Source: UBA2231 sp964415175 (GTDB taxonomy: Bacteria; Elusimicrobiota; Elusimicrobia; Elusimicrobiales; UBA9959). Taken from it: a DNA stretch of 64,000 nt. The position numbers and the translations under genes were made by a program. The notes beneath the pieces were generated by a model, which was not told the DNA's origin, searched no databases, and saw nothing but the letters and a program-made list of their open reading frames with translations. Position 1 is the first letter of the stretch, and every line of letters starts with the position of its first letter. Positions 36,142 through 44,213 of the stretch are shown one piece after another. Where the stretch lies: the NCBI GenBank assembly GCA_964415175.1, contig CAYPYG010000009.1, positions 18,706-82,705 on the forward strand, written 5' to 3'.

Positions 36142-36615
36142 ATGGCGACGGCGAAGGACGGAATAGAGGTAGGGAAAGTGCGCAGGGAGGACGCCTCGTG
36201 GAAGAGAGCCTTCCGGGCGTTCTATGCCGACTGCCCGAGGCCGGACCGGACGGAATTGGATCACGCTTATTTCGCGGCCCGGGCCGGGAAGAAACTGGCC
36301 GGCCACAGCGAGATATACTTCGACCACGGACGCTGGGTGCTGGACGGGCTGCGGGTCGCGCCCGAGTTCAGGGAGAGGGGGGTGGCCAAACGCCTCACCG
36401 CCGCCCGCATCCTCTACGCCGCGGGCCGCGGCGCCAAAGAGGTCTGGTACGCCTGCGACGACGGGAACCTCGTCACCATCTGCTGCCACCTGCGCTTCGG
36501 CTTTAAGAAGGTCTGTCCCGCAGGCCACTCCTGCAACGCGGCCACGGCCCACTGGTACCGGCTTAAAGTGACGAAGAAACTGTTAAAGGGCCTGGATTCC
36601 CTGGTCCCCGCCTGA
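36142..36615 (+). CDS. GNAT-family N-acetyltransferase
   Basis: A 157-residue acetyltransferase. The acetyl-CoA site is in the strand-helix LDGLRVAPEFRERGVAKRLTAARI (residues about 73-96), followed by EVWYACDDGNLVTICCHLRFGFKKV, the usual beta5-alpha4 region. The substrate is unknown. The start at 36142 is chosen because TATAAT ends seven bases upstream; an in-frame extension to 36082 is unlikely. The 3' end overlaps the convergent AI-2E gene by 33 bases. Confidence 0.85.
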   Translation: MATAKDGIEVGKVRREDASWKRAFRAFYADCPRPDRTELDHAYFAARAGKKLAGHSEIYFDHGRWVLDGLRVAPEFRERGVAKRLTAARILYAAGRGAKEVWYACDDGNLVTICCHLRFGFKKVCPAGHSCNAATAHWYRLKVTKKLLKGLDSLVPA

Positions 36616-37650
36616 AGAAAGTTCCGCCGCCGGGTCACGGACGGTGGAATTGAGCAGCGCCAGCAGCATGGCCGCCACTATCGGTCCGAAGATCACTCCC
36701 AGTATCCCGAACATCCTTATCCCGGCGAAGATGGAGACCAGCGCCAGCAGCGGGTGCATGTCGCCGCGGCCTTTCATGACTATGGGCCTCACGATATTGT
36801 CCATCAGGCCGGCTATCACGGCCGCCACGGCCATGCCGGCCAGCGACAGCATGGAGCCCGCGAAATACAGGTAGACGGCCCCCGCCAGGCAGACCGGCAT
36901 GCTGCCGAGTATCGGGATCCAGGAGAAGATGAAAGTGGCGCCGCCGGCCAGGAAGATGCCGGGAATATCCAGCAGCCAGAAGGCGGCCATCACCACCAGG
37001 GACTGGGCGGCGGCCGCGGCCGAAGTGGCCCAGACCGTGGAGGCGGCCGTGGCCCGGAACGAGGCCATCAGGCGCAGCCGCAGCTTCGCCTCCATGGGGA
37101 CCCGGGCCGCCAGCCAGTTGACAAAAACGCTGCCTTCGACCAGCAGGAAGAACCAGGTGAGCATGGCCAGGGCGATCTTCAGGGCCATCTCCGGGAGGGC
37201 CGCCGCCTGCACCAGGATGACCTTGCTGAGCGCGCCGCCGGAGCTGGCCAGGAACTGCCGCCCCTTTTCCTGCAGTTCGGCGGGGTCCTGAACGGCCCAG
37301 CGCAGGGGCTTGAAAGAGAGCGCCATGTCGACGGCGGAGGCCAGGAAGCCCGAGCCCCTCTCGCCGGAGAGGTAATTGGCCAGCGCTATCCCCTGGTTTA
37401 TGGCGGCCGCGGCGAAACCCACCAGCGGCGCGATTATGGCCAGCAGTATTATCAGCATCGAGAGCGAGGCGGCGGTCCTGGGGCCCGCTCCGCGGCCGGC
37501 GAAGAACTCGAAGAGAGGACGCGTCAGTATGGCCAGGAGGACGCCCATGAGCAGCGTCACGAGGTAGGGCCAGACCATGACGGTGAAGATGGAAAGGAAC
37601 GCCAGTATGAGCACCGGCAGCGTGAAGGAAGAAGCCTTAACTTCGCTCAT
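36583..37650 (-). CDS. AI-2E family transporter (PF01594-type)
   Basis: A 355-residue membrane protein with seven to eight helices. Family features: paired N-terminal helices (LPVLILAFLSIFTVMVWPYLVTLLMGVLLAILTRP is one region), the large middle segment with FRATAASTVWATSAAAAAQSLVVM, and the C-terminal block IMKGRGDMHPLLALVSIFAGIRMFGILGVIFGP typical of the family. Members export AI-2 or act as Na+/H+ antiporters, so the substrate is open. It starts within the end of the upstream membrane gene (overlap of 14 bases). Confidence 0.9.
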   Translation of the reverse strand: MSEVKASSFTLPVLILAFLSIFTVMVWPYLVTLLMGVLLAILTRPLFEFFAGRGAGPRTAASLSMLIILLAIIAPLVGFAAAAINQGIALANYLSGERGSGFLASAVDMALSFKPLRWAVQDPAELQEKGRQFLASSGGALSKVILVQAAALPEMALKIALAMLTWFFLLVEGSVFVNWLAARVPMEAKLRLRLMASFRATAASTVWATSAAAAAQSLVVMAAFWLLDIPGIFLAGGATFIFSWIPILGSMPVCLAGAVYLYFAGSMLSLAGMAVAAVIAGLMDNIVRPIVMKGRGDMHPLLALVSIFAGIRMFGILGVIFGPIVAAMLLALLNSTVRDPAAELSSGGDQGIQAL

Positions 37651-38194
37651 GCACCGTCTCCCCGGCCCCGGCGGGCCGTCCGTAGAAACCGAGTATCACT
37701 CCCAGCGCCAGGGACCAGACGGCGGCGAGCCCTATCCTGAAATCCTCCGGCAGCATGAAAGTGACCGTGTGCGCCGGCACCCAGAACCAGAGCAGGGAGA
37801 GCAGGGCCCTGTCGAGGCCGGCCCAGTTGCGGCGCCCGTCTATGCCGTTGTCTATCAATCTGTGCGCGATGACCAGGAAAGGCCCGAACTGCAGGTTCAT
37901 CGAAAGGGAGACCGCGAAGGCGAAAGCGAAGAGACCGAGCTGCGCGGGCAGGAGTCCCCTGGCGGAAAGCCCGGTTACGAAGGCGGTGAAGCCGGCGAAG
38001 GCGTATTTTATGCAGACCGCCAGCGCGGACCAGCCCAGCGCCTTCAGGAGCGCGACGCGCGCCGGGAAAGGGGCGAAGAAACGGCGTTCGTGGAGCCAGG
38101 CCGCCGCGGCCTCTCCCAGCGTGCCCAGCACCGCGAACTGGAGCGCCGCCGAGGCTAACGGCCAGGCCCTTACGAAAGAGACGTAGGCGTCCAT
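37637..38194 (-). CDS. four-helix membrane protein, remotely Mpv17/PMP22-like
   Basis: A 185-residue integral membrane protein with about four hydrophobic segments. The C-terminal half (NLQFGPFLVIAHRLID, RALLSLLWFWVPAHTVTFMLPEDFRIGLAAVWSLALGVILG) recalls the Mpv17/PMP22 pattern of a Trp-rich segment, Pro and an Arg before the last helix. This resemblance is by eye only and the assignment is tentative. It is co-transcribed with the AI-2E gene (overlap) and has TACAAT ending seven bases before the ATG. Confidence 0.62.
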   Translation of the reverse strand: MDAYVSFVRAWPLASAALQFAVLGTLGEAAAAWLHERRFFAPFPARVALLKALGWSALAVCIKYAFAGFTAFVTGLSARGLLPAQLGLFAFAFAVSLSMNLQFGPFLVIAHRLIDNGIDGRRNWAGLDRALLSLLWFWVPAHTVTFMLPEDFRIGLAAVWSLALGVILGFYGRPAGAGETVHERS

Positions 38195-38201
38195 ATGAGC
38201 G

Positions 38202-38207
38202 ATTGTA
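38202..38207 (-). promoter_or_regulatory. -10 element of a probable leaderless promoter (Mpv17-like)
   Basis: TACAAT on the minus strand, seven bases before the ATG at 38194. Confidence 0.45.
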
Positions 38208-38591
38208 TCAATTTGCGGGGGCCCCGGCCGCGGGGCCGAGCGGCCTCGCCGCCAGCAGGTCGACGCCGAGCCCGAGGAAGTCCTTCGCGACGGCCTGGCC
38301 GGTTTCGACGGGCGTTCCGACGACTATCCTCTTCACGGCGGCCATCGCGTCCATCAGCCGGCCCTTGGGGATGGGTCCGGAGGTGCGCACGGGCAGCATC
38401 CGGAGTTCCAGCCCGCGGGTCAGGACGCAGGTGGTGAGGGTGCGCATGGGCGACTCCACCTCCTGCCTGGCGTACTTCTCGCCGCGCGGGCACTGGTGCC
38501 CGGCGACGGCCGAAACCTTCCACTCGTTCTCGAGCGTAACTTCCAGCGCGCAGCCGCGCGGGCATTCTATGCATGTCATGGTCCTCTTCAT
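38208..38591 (-). CDS. DUF1667 protein
   Basis: A 127-residue protein with two N-terminal Cys motifs, CIECPRGC (Cys8, Cys11, Cys15) and HQCPRGEKYA (Cys34), a likely metal or Fe-S site. The second half is PMRTLTTCVLTRG and later AVKRIVVGTPVETGQAV. DUF1667 genes regularly follow GlpA/flavoprotein pairs in anaerobes, and that is the case here: its ATG overlaps the stop of the flavoprotein gene. It probably delivers electrons to or from the flavoproteins. Confidence 0.88.
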   Translation of the reverse strand: MKRTMTCIECPRGCALEVTLENEWKVSAVAGHQCPRGEKYARQEVESPMRTLTTCVLTRGLELRMLPVRTSGPIPKGRLMDAMAAVKRIVVGTPVETGQAVAKDFLGLGVDLLAARPLGPAAGAPAN

Positions 38592-39568
38592 CGCCCGCCC
38601 CCGGCCAGGTACGCGGCCGCGGCCCTGCCGGCCAGCTCGCTGTCCCGGCTGACCCAGTCGACGAGATCGTACACCTTGAAGGAGTTGCCGCAGGCGAAAA
38701 CGCCCGGGATGGAAGTGCCGTTCAGTTCGGCGGAAACGGGCCCGTTCGTGCGCGGGTCGATCGCGGCGCCGGCCGCCTCCAGGAGTTCGTTCTCGGGGAT
38801 AAGGCCGACCGAGACCAGCACGGTGTCGCAGGGGATGGTGAAGCCGGAGCCGGGCACCGCCGCGAACTTATCGTCCACCTTTACCACGTCCACCGCCTCC
38901 ACCCTGTCGCGTCCGCGTATAGCGGCGACCTTGTGCCGCATGTAGAGGGGAATGCCGAAATCCTCCAGGCACTGCACCACGTTGCGCACCAGGCCCCTGG
39001 TCTTGTCCTGTATCTCGACGACCGCGCGCACCTTGACGCCTTCCAGCGCCATGCGCCGCGCCATGATCAGGCCTATGTCGCCCGAGCCGATCACGACCGC
39101 CTCGCGGCCAGGTATCCAGCCTTCCATGTTGACCATCTTCTGGGCCAGCCCGGCCGGGTAGACGCCGGCCGGGCGGGTGCCGGGGATAGGGATCATCTCG
39201 CGCGTGCGCTCGCGGCAGCCCGTGGCCATTATGACCGCGCGGGCCCGCACCTCCTCCAGCGCGCCCGGCTTGAGGTACGAGACCCGGCGCTCCGGGGTCA
39301 GCCCGACGACGAAGGATCGCAGGCTGACCTCTATTTCCGGCGCGGCGGCGGTCATTTTCGCGAACCTGTCGGCGTATTCCGGCCCCGTCAGCTCGGCCTT
39401 GAAGCGGTGCAGGCCGAAACCGGGGTGTATGCACTGGTTGAGTATGCCGCCCAGGTGCTGGTCGCGCTCGAGCAGGAGTATGTCGCGGACCCCGGCGTCG
39501 CGCGCGGCCAGGGCCGCGGCCATGCCGGCCGGGCCTCCGCCCACGACCACAAGGTCCCTGGTCTTCAT
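38588..39568 (-). CDS. FAD/NAD-dependent oxidoreductase partner of the GlpA-like protein
   Basis: A 326-residue two-dinucleotide-domain flavoprotein: FAD motif VVVGGGPAGMAAALAARDAG, the conserved GGILNQCIHPGFGLHRF stretch with a Cys, the ATGCRERTREMIPIPG segment, a second Rossmann motif AVVIGSGDIGLIMARRM and the closing VFACGNSFKVYDLVDWVS. It is typical of the NADH oxidase-like subunit found with GlpA-like and DUF1667 proteins in fermentative bacteria. It lies one base downstream of the 41-residue ORF and overlaps the DUF1667 gene. Confidence 0.88.
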   Translation of the reverse strand: MKTRDLVVVGGGPAGMAAALAARDAGVRDILLLERDQHLGGILNQCIHPGFGLHRFKAELTGPEYADRFAKMTAAAPEIEVSLRSFVVGLTPERRVSYLKPGALEEVRARAVIMATGCRERTREMIPIPGTRPAGVYPAGLAQKMVNMEGWIPGREAVVIGSGDIGLIMARRMALEGVKVRAVVEIQDKTRGLVRNVVQCLEDFGIPLYMRHKVAAIRGRDRVEAVDVVKVDDKFAAVPGSGFTIPCDTVLVSVGLIPENELLEAAGAAIDPRTNGPVSAELNGTSIPGVFACGNSFKVYDLVDWVSRDSELAGRAAAAYLAGGGR

Positions 39569-39569
39569 G

Positions 39570-39695
39570 TCAGTTCAGGTACAGGTCGAACACGGCGCGG
39601 CCGCGCTTGACCGGCACGCCGAGCGCGGTCCGGAGGAGCCGCCTGTCCTTCTTCGCGGTGGGCCTCATGTAGATTATCTTCGGTGTTTCGGCCAT
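39570..39695 (-). CDS. 41-residue basic protein, unknown, in the GlpA-like operon
   Basis: A 41-codon gene (start 39695, TGA at 39570-39572) with a good Shine-Dalgarno (AAGGAAG, about five bases from the ATG). It begins one base after the stop of the GlpA-like gene and ends one base before the ATG of the flavoprotein gene, exactly filling the gap. The sequence MAETPKIIYMRPTAKK is followed by a basic centre (DRRLLR, KRGRAVFDLYLN). No family was recognised. The spacing and Shine-Dalgarno make it likely to be real; it could be a small subunit or a regulator. Confidence 0.62.
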   Translation of the reverse strand: MAETPKIIYMRPTAKKDRRLLRTALGVPVKRGRAVFDLYLN

Positions 39696-39696
39696 A

Positions 39697-41130
39697 TTAC
39701 TTCCTTTCGTCCTTTATTATCTCCGAGCCGGGCCCGCGCTTGGTTATCTCCGCGGCGGAGAGCCCGAGCTCCTCCTGCATTATCTTCATCAGCCTGGTGG
39801 TGCAGAAGCCGCCGTGGCAGCGGCCCGCCTGCGCGCGGGTGCGGAACTTGACGCCGTCGAGCGTGCGCGCGCCGCGCTTTATCGCGTCGCGCACCTCCCT
39901 GGCCGAGACCAGTTCGCAGCGGCAGACTATGTCGCCGTAGGCCGGGTCCTCTTCGATGAGTTCGCGCGTGCGCGGGAGGGGGACCTTGAAAAGGTGCACC
40001 GTTCTTTCCCGCAGGGGCCTGAAATCCCCTTTCGGCTCCAGGCGCAGGCCCCGCTCCGCCAGCAGGCCTTTGAGCATGAGCGCTATCGCCGGGGCGGCCG
40101 TAAGGCCGGGAGACTGGATGCCGGCGGCGCTGAAGAAGCCGGGAACCATTTCCTCGTGACGGACGACGAAATCGTCGCCGGCCGCGGGCCGCAGGCCGGC
40201 AAAATAGGCGATGATGTCCGACTTGTTAACGGAGGGCATCAGCCGGCGGGCGCCTTCGAGCACCTCGTCGAGCCCCTCGTCCGTGGTGGAGAGGTCCTCC
40301 CGGTCGGCCGTATCGTGGGCGGTGGGGCCTATCATCGGGTTGCCGTCGGAGGTCTTGATCACCAGTATGCCCTTCGACTTGCCGGAGGGAAGGGGGAAGA
40401 TTATGCGGTTGGCGATATGCTCACGCTTGCGGTCGAGGAGGTATTCCTCTCCCTTGCGGGGCCGTATCGGGTAAGGGGGAAGCCCGGCCAGCGCGGCCAC
40501 GTCGTCGGCGTAAAGCCCGGCCGCGTTGACGACGAAACGGGCCTTATGGTTCTCCCCGCCGGCGGTCAGCGAAAATACGCGGTCCGCGCCGCGGCTTATG
40601 GAGGCGACGGGAGCGAGCGTTCGCAGGAGTACGCCGTTGCCGACGGCGTTCTCGACGAGGGCGTGCACGAAACGGTAGGGGCTGATCATGCCCGCCGTGG
40701 GACAGTGCAGGGCCGCCGTCACTTCTCGGGAAAGGTTCGGCTCATTGGCGTCGAGCCAGGCGCGGTCCACGATCGCCAGACCTTCGACCCCCATGGCCTC
40801 GCCTTCGGCCTTTATGGTCTCCAGCCGGGGCAGATCGCCGGGGCCGAAGGCGGCTATGAGCTGGCCGCAGCGGATGAAATCCAGACCCAGTTCCTCCGAC
40901 AGCGGGCCGCTTATCAGGCGGTTGCCTTCCACGCAAAGCCTGGCCTTGAGCGTGCCGGGAGGGTTCTGCGTCCCGGCGTGCACGATGCCGCTGTTGGACT
41001 TGGAGACGCCGAAGGCCGGCTCCGCCTCTTTCTCTAGCAGGAGCAGCGAAAGCCTGTAGCGGGAGAGTTCGCGCGCGAGCGCGGCGCCGGTTATCCCGGC
41101 CCCTATTATGGCCACGTCATGGACTTTCAT
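39697..41130 (-). CDS. GlpA-like FAD-dependent dehydrogenase with C-terminal BFD-type [2Fe-2S] domain
   Basis: A 477-residue protein. N-terminal FAD motif VAIIGAGITGAALARELSRY with FGVSKSNSGIVHAGTQNPPGTLKA, the substrate region HCPTAGMISPYRFVHALVENA, then FAGLRPAAGDDFVV and SAAGIQSPGLTAAPAIA. The last about 90 residues form a BFD-like iron-sulfur domain (IVCRCELVSAREVRDA and AGRCHGGFCTTR, four Cys). It is homologous to the anaerobic glycerol-3-phosphate dehydrogenase GlpA and to proteins of the same operon type in Thermotogales and Clostridia. The reaction is probably glycerol-3-phosphate or a hydroxyacid oxidation, with electrons to an unknown acceptor. Confidence 0.87.
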   Translation of the reverse strand: MKVHDVAIIGAGITGAALARELSRYRLSLLLLEKEAEPAFGVSKSNSGIVHAGTQNPPGTLKARLCVEGNRLISGPLSEELGLDFIRCGQLIAAFGPGDLPRLETIKAEGEAMGVEGLAIVDRAWLDANEPNLSREVTAALHCPTAGMISPYRFVHALVENAVGNGVLLRTLAPVASISRGADRVFSLTAGGENHKARFVVNAAGLYADDVAALAGLPPYPIRPRKGEEYLLDRKREHIANRIIFPLPSGKSKGILVIKTSDGNPMIGPTAHDTADREDLSTTDEGLDEVLEGARRLMPSVNKSDIIAYFAGLRPAAGDDFVVRHEEMVPGFFSAAGIQSPGLTAAPAIALMLKGLLAERGLRLEPKGDFRPLRERTVHLFKVPLPRTRELIEEDPAYGDIVCRCELVSAREVRDAIKRGARTLDGVKFRTRAQAGRCHGGFCTTRLMKIMQEELGLSAAEITKRGPGSEIIKDERK

Positions 41131-41171
41131 GCCGCGATATCTTATCAAACTTACGCGCCCGGGAATAATCC

Positions 41172-41201
41172 TTGAAAACGTTCCGTATTCATATATAGAA
41201 T
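41172..41201 (+). promoter_or_regulatory. promoter of the TonB-dependent receptor gene
   Basis: TTGAAA (41172-41177), 18-base spacer, TAGAAT (41196-41201). The predicted transcript start is at about 41208, right at the beginning of the structured leader. Confidence 0.5.
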
Positions 41202-41205
41202 GGAA

Positions 41206-41287
41206 GTGCCGCCGACGGCGGCCTCCTCCGGGAGGTGATCGATAAATCTCAGTCCGGCCGGCCGCCCCGCGGCGCCGGAGACGGCAC
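41206..41287 (+). promoter_or_regulatory. structured 5' leader of the TonB-dependent receptor
   Basis: GTGCCG (41206-41211) pairs with CGGCAC (41282-41287), enclosing an internal CCTCC-TCCG-GGAGG hairpin (41222-41235) and more GC-rich stems. The Shine-Dalgarno AAGGAG follows at once (41288-41293), and the internal CTCCT could pair with it. No known riboswitch class matched by eye. Confidence 0.35.
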
Positions 41288-41300
41288 AAGGAGAGACGCG

Positions 41301-43331
41301 GTGAAAACTGGATATCTCTTCCGTTCCTTCCGGTCCTGCGCCGCGGCGCTGGTCCTGCTGGTCCCGCCTTGCGCGTCGGCCGCGGAGGCGCCGGAAGAGT
41401 TCTGGGACTTCATGAGCGAGGAAGCCTCCAGCCTGACGGTCGCTTCGCCCATCCCCGAAACGGTTTTCGACAGCGTCTCCAATGTCGCCGTCATAGACCG
41501 CTCCGCCATAGAGCGGTATAACTTCGCCTCGGTCTCCGACGCCCTCAGGACGCTGCCCGGCATAGCGGTGACCAGGACCTACCTTATGCGCTCTCTCCCG
41601 ACCATACGGGGGGCACTGCAGGAGCATTACGCCAACAAGGTCCTCGTGATGATAAACAATGTCCCGATGTGGAACGCGGTGACCGGGGAAGGGGACCTCG
41701 ACAGGGTGGACATCAACGCCGTCGAACGCATAGAGGTCCTGCGCGGACCGGCTTCCGTTCTTTACGGGTCGAACGCCCTTACCGGGGCGATCAACATAGT
41801 TCTGCGCGAGACCGCGGCGCCTTCGGGGGGCGGAGTCTGGGGAGGTCTCGGCACGGCGGCCGGCGGCTATGGCGGCAAACTCTCGCTCTCCAGGACCGGG
41901 GGGTTTTATTCCGGGAAGCGGGGGGACGGCTCTTTCACCGCAGCGGCCGGCTCCAGGAACGAGGAACAGCCCAGGACCTTCTTCACCGACGAGGACAGGA
42001 ACGCCGCCCTGGCGCACGAGTACATACGGCCCCGCGGACTCTCGCTCGCCGCGCGGCGCGGAGGGACCTCGCTGCTCTTCAACGCCGCCTCCAGCGAGCA
42101 GAACTACCTGGGCAATTCGCTGGACCTGCCGAGCGGCGGGCTCTTCAGCGAGACGAAGGAGATGGCGGCGGCCGCCGCTTCCCACGAACTCCCCACGGAC
42201 TGGGGCAGCCTGAAATTTTCCGCGGTCTACGACTGGCAGCGGCGCAATATCCCGCGCGACGCGGCGGGAGACCTGCGTTCGGAGATAGAGGGTTCGCGGC
42301 TGAACGCCTCCGCGGTGGCCGTCGCGCGGCTGGGCGGGAACGGCCACCTGGAGGCCGGCGCCGCCCGCGAGTACCGGGAGGCGATGCGCTACCTCAACTA
42401 TTTCAGCAAGACCGGGACCGCGGAATCGGACAACGGCCTGGCCGGCCGCTCGGGCGCCGAAACTTCCGCCCACCTCCAGGCCGGCTATGAAAGCGGCCCC
42501 TGGCGCCTGCTGGCCGGCGGCCGCTACACGCGCGACAGCCGTTCCTGGGACAACATTTCGGCGAGGGCCTCGGCCGTCTACGGGTTCGACGGGCGCAAAA
42601 GCCTGAAACTCCTCTTCAGCCAGTCCTTCCGCGCTCCCACCCCTTTCGAGCAGTATTTCGAGCCCTCCACGGTCACGGTGCTGGGGAACCCCGCCCTGGA
42701 ACCCGAACGGACGGAGACCTGGGAGCTCGCCTACCTGGTGTCCAGGGAGAGTCTGTTCGCCCACTTCACGGTCTACAGCGTGAAGTACAGGGATACGATC
42801 TTCCGCGATCTCGGCGATTTCACCCGGGACGGGGTAGCGTACTCCAACGTCAATCACTACGAGAACGCCCCGTCCTACGGCGCGGAGGGAGTGGAGATCC
42901 ATCTGCGGCATACCGGCCGCCGCCTGCATTATTTCCTCTCGCTGGATATTTCCCGGGGCGACCGCGGGGACGAAAGGGCCGTGCCCGCGCCCGGGGCGTT
43001 CGGGCTCGCGGGAGGGACGTCCTGGAACTACAAGTACGTACCGCAGTACGACTTCTCCGGAGGCCTCTACGGCGAACGGGGCCGTTTCTCGGCCTCCTGC
43101 GTGCTTAATTCCTGGGGCCCGACGCGCTCGCTGCGGGAGAGGATCCCCGCGCAGTTCTGGGCCGACCTGAACCTGGGCTGGAGGTCCGGCCCCGGGCGGC
43201 ACGCTCTCGCGGTCAGGAACATAGCCGGCAATGCCGTCGAGGTGCCGGAGTACGTGCGACTCAGGGTAGTGGAGAGGCTGCCGTTATACACGGGCAGGAC
43301 GCTGGAGTACACTTTCAATTACCGTTTCTGA
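41301..43331 (+). CDS. TonB-dependent outer-membrane receptor
   Basis: A 676-residue protein starting with GTG 41301 (Shine-Dalgarno AAGGAGA). Signal peptide SCAAALVLLVPPCASA, then the plug domain: a TonB-box-like EEASSLTVASPIPETV, VSDALRTLPGIAVTRTYLMRS, MINNVPMWN, and DINAVERIEVLRGPASVLYGSNALTGAINIV, which identifies the family. The remaining 500 residues form the beta barrel, ending in the aromatic terminus YTFNYRF. It imports a scarce ligand (siderophore, cobalamin or glycan) with TonB. The following periplasmic binding protein gene begins only three bases after its stop, so the two probably handle one ligand. Confidence 0.93.
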   Translation: MKTGYLFRSFRSCAAALVLLVPPCASAAEAPEEFWDFMSEEASSLTVASPIPETVFDSVSNVAVIDRSAIERYNFASVSDALRTLPGIAVTRTYLMRSLPTIRGALQEHYANKVLVMINNVPMWNAVTGEGDLDRVDINAVERIEVLRGPASVLYGSNALTGAINIVLRETAAPSGGGVWGGLGTAAGGYGGKLSLSRTGGFYSGKRGDGSFTAAAGSRNEEQPRTFFTDEDRNAALAHEYIRPRGLSLAARRGGTSLLFNAASSEQNYLGNSLDLPSGGLFSETKEMAAAAASHELPTDWGSLKFSAVYDWQRRNIPRDAAGDLRSEIEGSRLNASAVAVARLGGNGHLEAGAAREYREAMRYLNYFSKTGTAESDNGLAGRSGAETSAHLQAGYESGPWRLLAGGRYTRDSRSWDNISARASAVYGFDGRKSLKLLFSQSFRAPTPFEQYFEPSTVTVLGNPALEPERTETWELAYLVSRESLFAHFTVYSVKYRDTIFRDLGDFTRDGVAYSNVNHYENAPSYGAEGVEIHLRHTGRRLHYFLSLDISRGDRGDERAVPAPGAFGLAGGTSWNYKYVPQYDFSGGLYGERGRFSASCVLNSWGPTRSLRERIPAQFWADLNLGWRSGPGRHALAVRNIAGNAVEVPEYVRLRVVERLPLYTGRTLEYTFNYRF

Positions 43332-43334
43332 ACG

Positions 43335-44213
43335 ATGAAAACCCTTTCGCTATCGCTGCTGCAGGTCTTCTCCTGGTGCTCCGCGCCGGCCCAGGCCGCC
43401 CGCGACGAGCGGGTGATAGCCGTGCTGACCAGGGCGGAGAGCGTCTACATGGAGGCTTTTTCCGCCTTCCAGGCGGCCTACGGCTCGGAGATAAGGTATT
43501 ACGATCTCTCCGAAGGGGCCCCTTCTTTGCCGAAGGAGGCGCGGACCATAGTCACTTTCGGCGGCAAAGCGGCCTCCTTCCGTTATCCGGAGGGCACGAA
43601 GGTGATCTACGCGATGGCCCCCGGTCTGCAATTATCCAGGACGCGCTATCCCGGCGCCGTAAAGATAAGCATGCTCCCTCCCGTGGACCGGGTCCTCAAA
43701 AGACTGAGATCCATACAGCCGGGCATGAGGACCCTCGCGATATTCTGGACCGCCGACCGCTACGCTCCTCTGGTCGAGGAGGCCGGGCTCCGCGGAAGAG
43801 AGTACGGCGTTTCGGTCTACGCCGTGAGGATAAAGGCCCCCGGGGACCTGCCGGCCGCCATACGCGCGGAGAACGGCAGGATGGACGCCATCTGGCTGCC
43901 GCCGGACCCGCTGCTGCTGACCCCTTCGACGCTGCGCATATTCACCTCCTTCGCCTGGGGCAACGCGGTGCCTCTTTACGGCAGCACGAGAGGCATGACG
44001 CGGGAAGGCGCGGCCGCCTCGGTCGGAGTGACCGTCAAGGCCGTCGGGACGGCCGCGGCCGAAGCGGCAAGAAGGATCGAGGCGGGGGAGACCCTGCCGG
44101 ACACGATCTATCCGGAAACCGAGGACCTGACGCTCAACGCCTCCTCCGCCAGGCGCTGCGGCCTCGGCTTCTCCCGCGAGCTGGTGGAAAGAGCGGAGTA
44201 TCTTTTCCCATGA
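43335..44213 (+). CDS. ABC-type periplasmic substrate-binding protein (PF04392-like)
   Basis: A 292-residue exported protein (signal LSLSLLQVFSWCSAPAQA). It shows a two-lobe periplasmic-binding fold: VIAVLTRAESVYMEAF, TIVTFGGKAASF, KISMLPPVDRVLKRLRSIQPGMRTLAIFW and MDAIWLPPDPLLL, then SVGVTVKAVGTAAAEAARRI. The TrpX-like ABC substrate-binding family is the best match. No ABC permease or ATPase gene follows; instead the histidine kinase overlaps it (ATGA). It may therefore present its ligand to the kinase rather than to a transporter, which is inference. Confidence 0.85.
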   Translation: MKTLSLSLLQVFSWCSAPAQAARDERVIAVLTRAESVYMEAFSAFQAAYGSEIRYYDLSEGAPSLPKEARTIVTFGGKAASFRYPEGTKVIYAMAPGLQLSRTRYPGAVKISMLPPVDRVLKRLRSIQPGMRTLAIFWTADRYAPLVEEAGLRGREYGVSVYAVRIKAPGDLPAAIRAENGRMDAIWLPPDPLLLTPSTLRIFTSFAWGNAVPLYGSTRGMTREGAAASVGVTVKAVGTAAAEAARRIEAGETLPDTIYPETEDLTLNASSARRCGLGFSRELVERAEYLFP

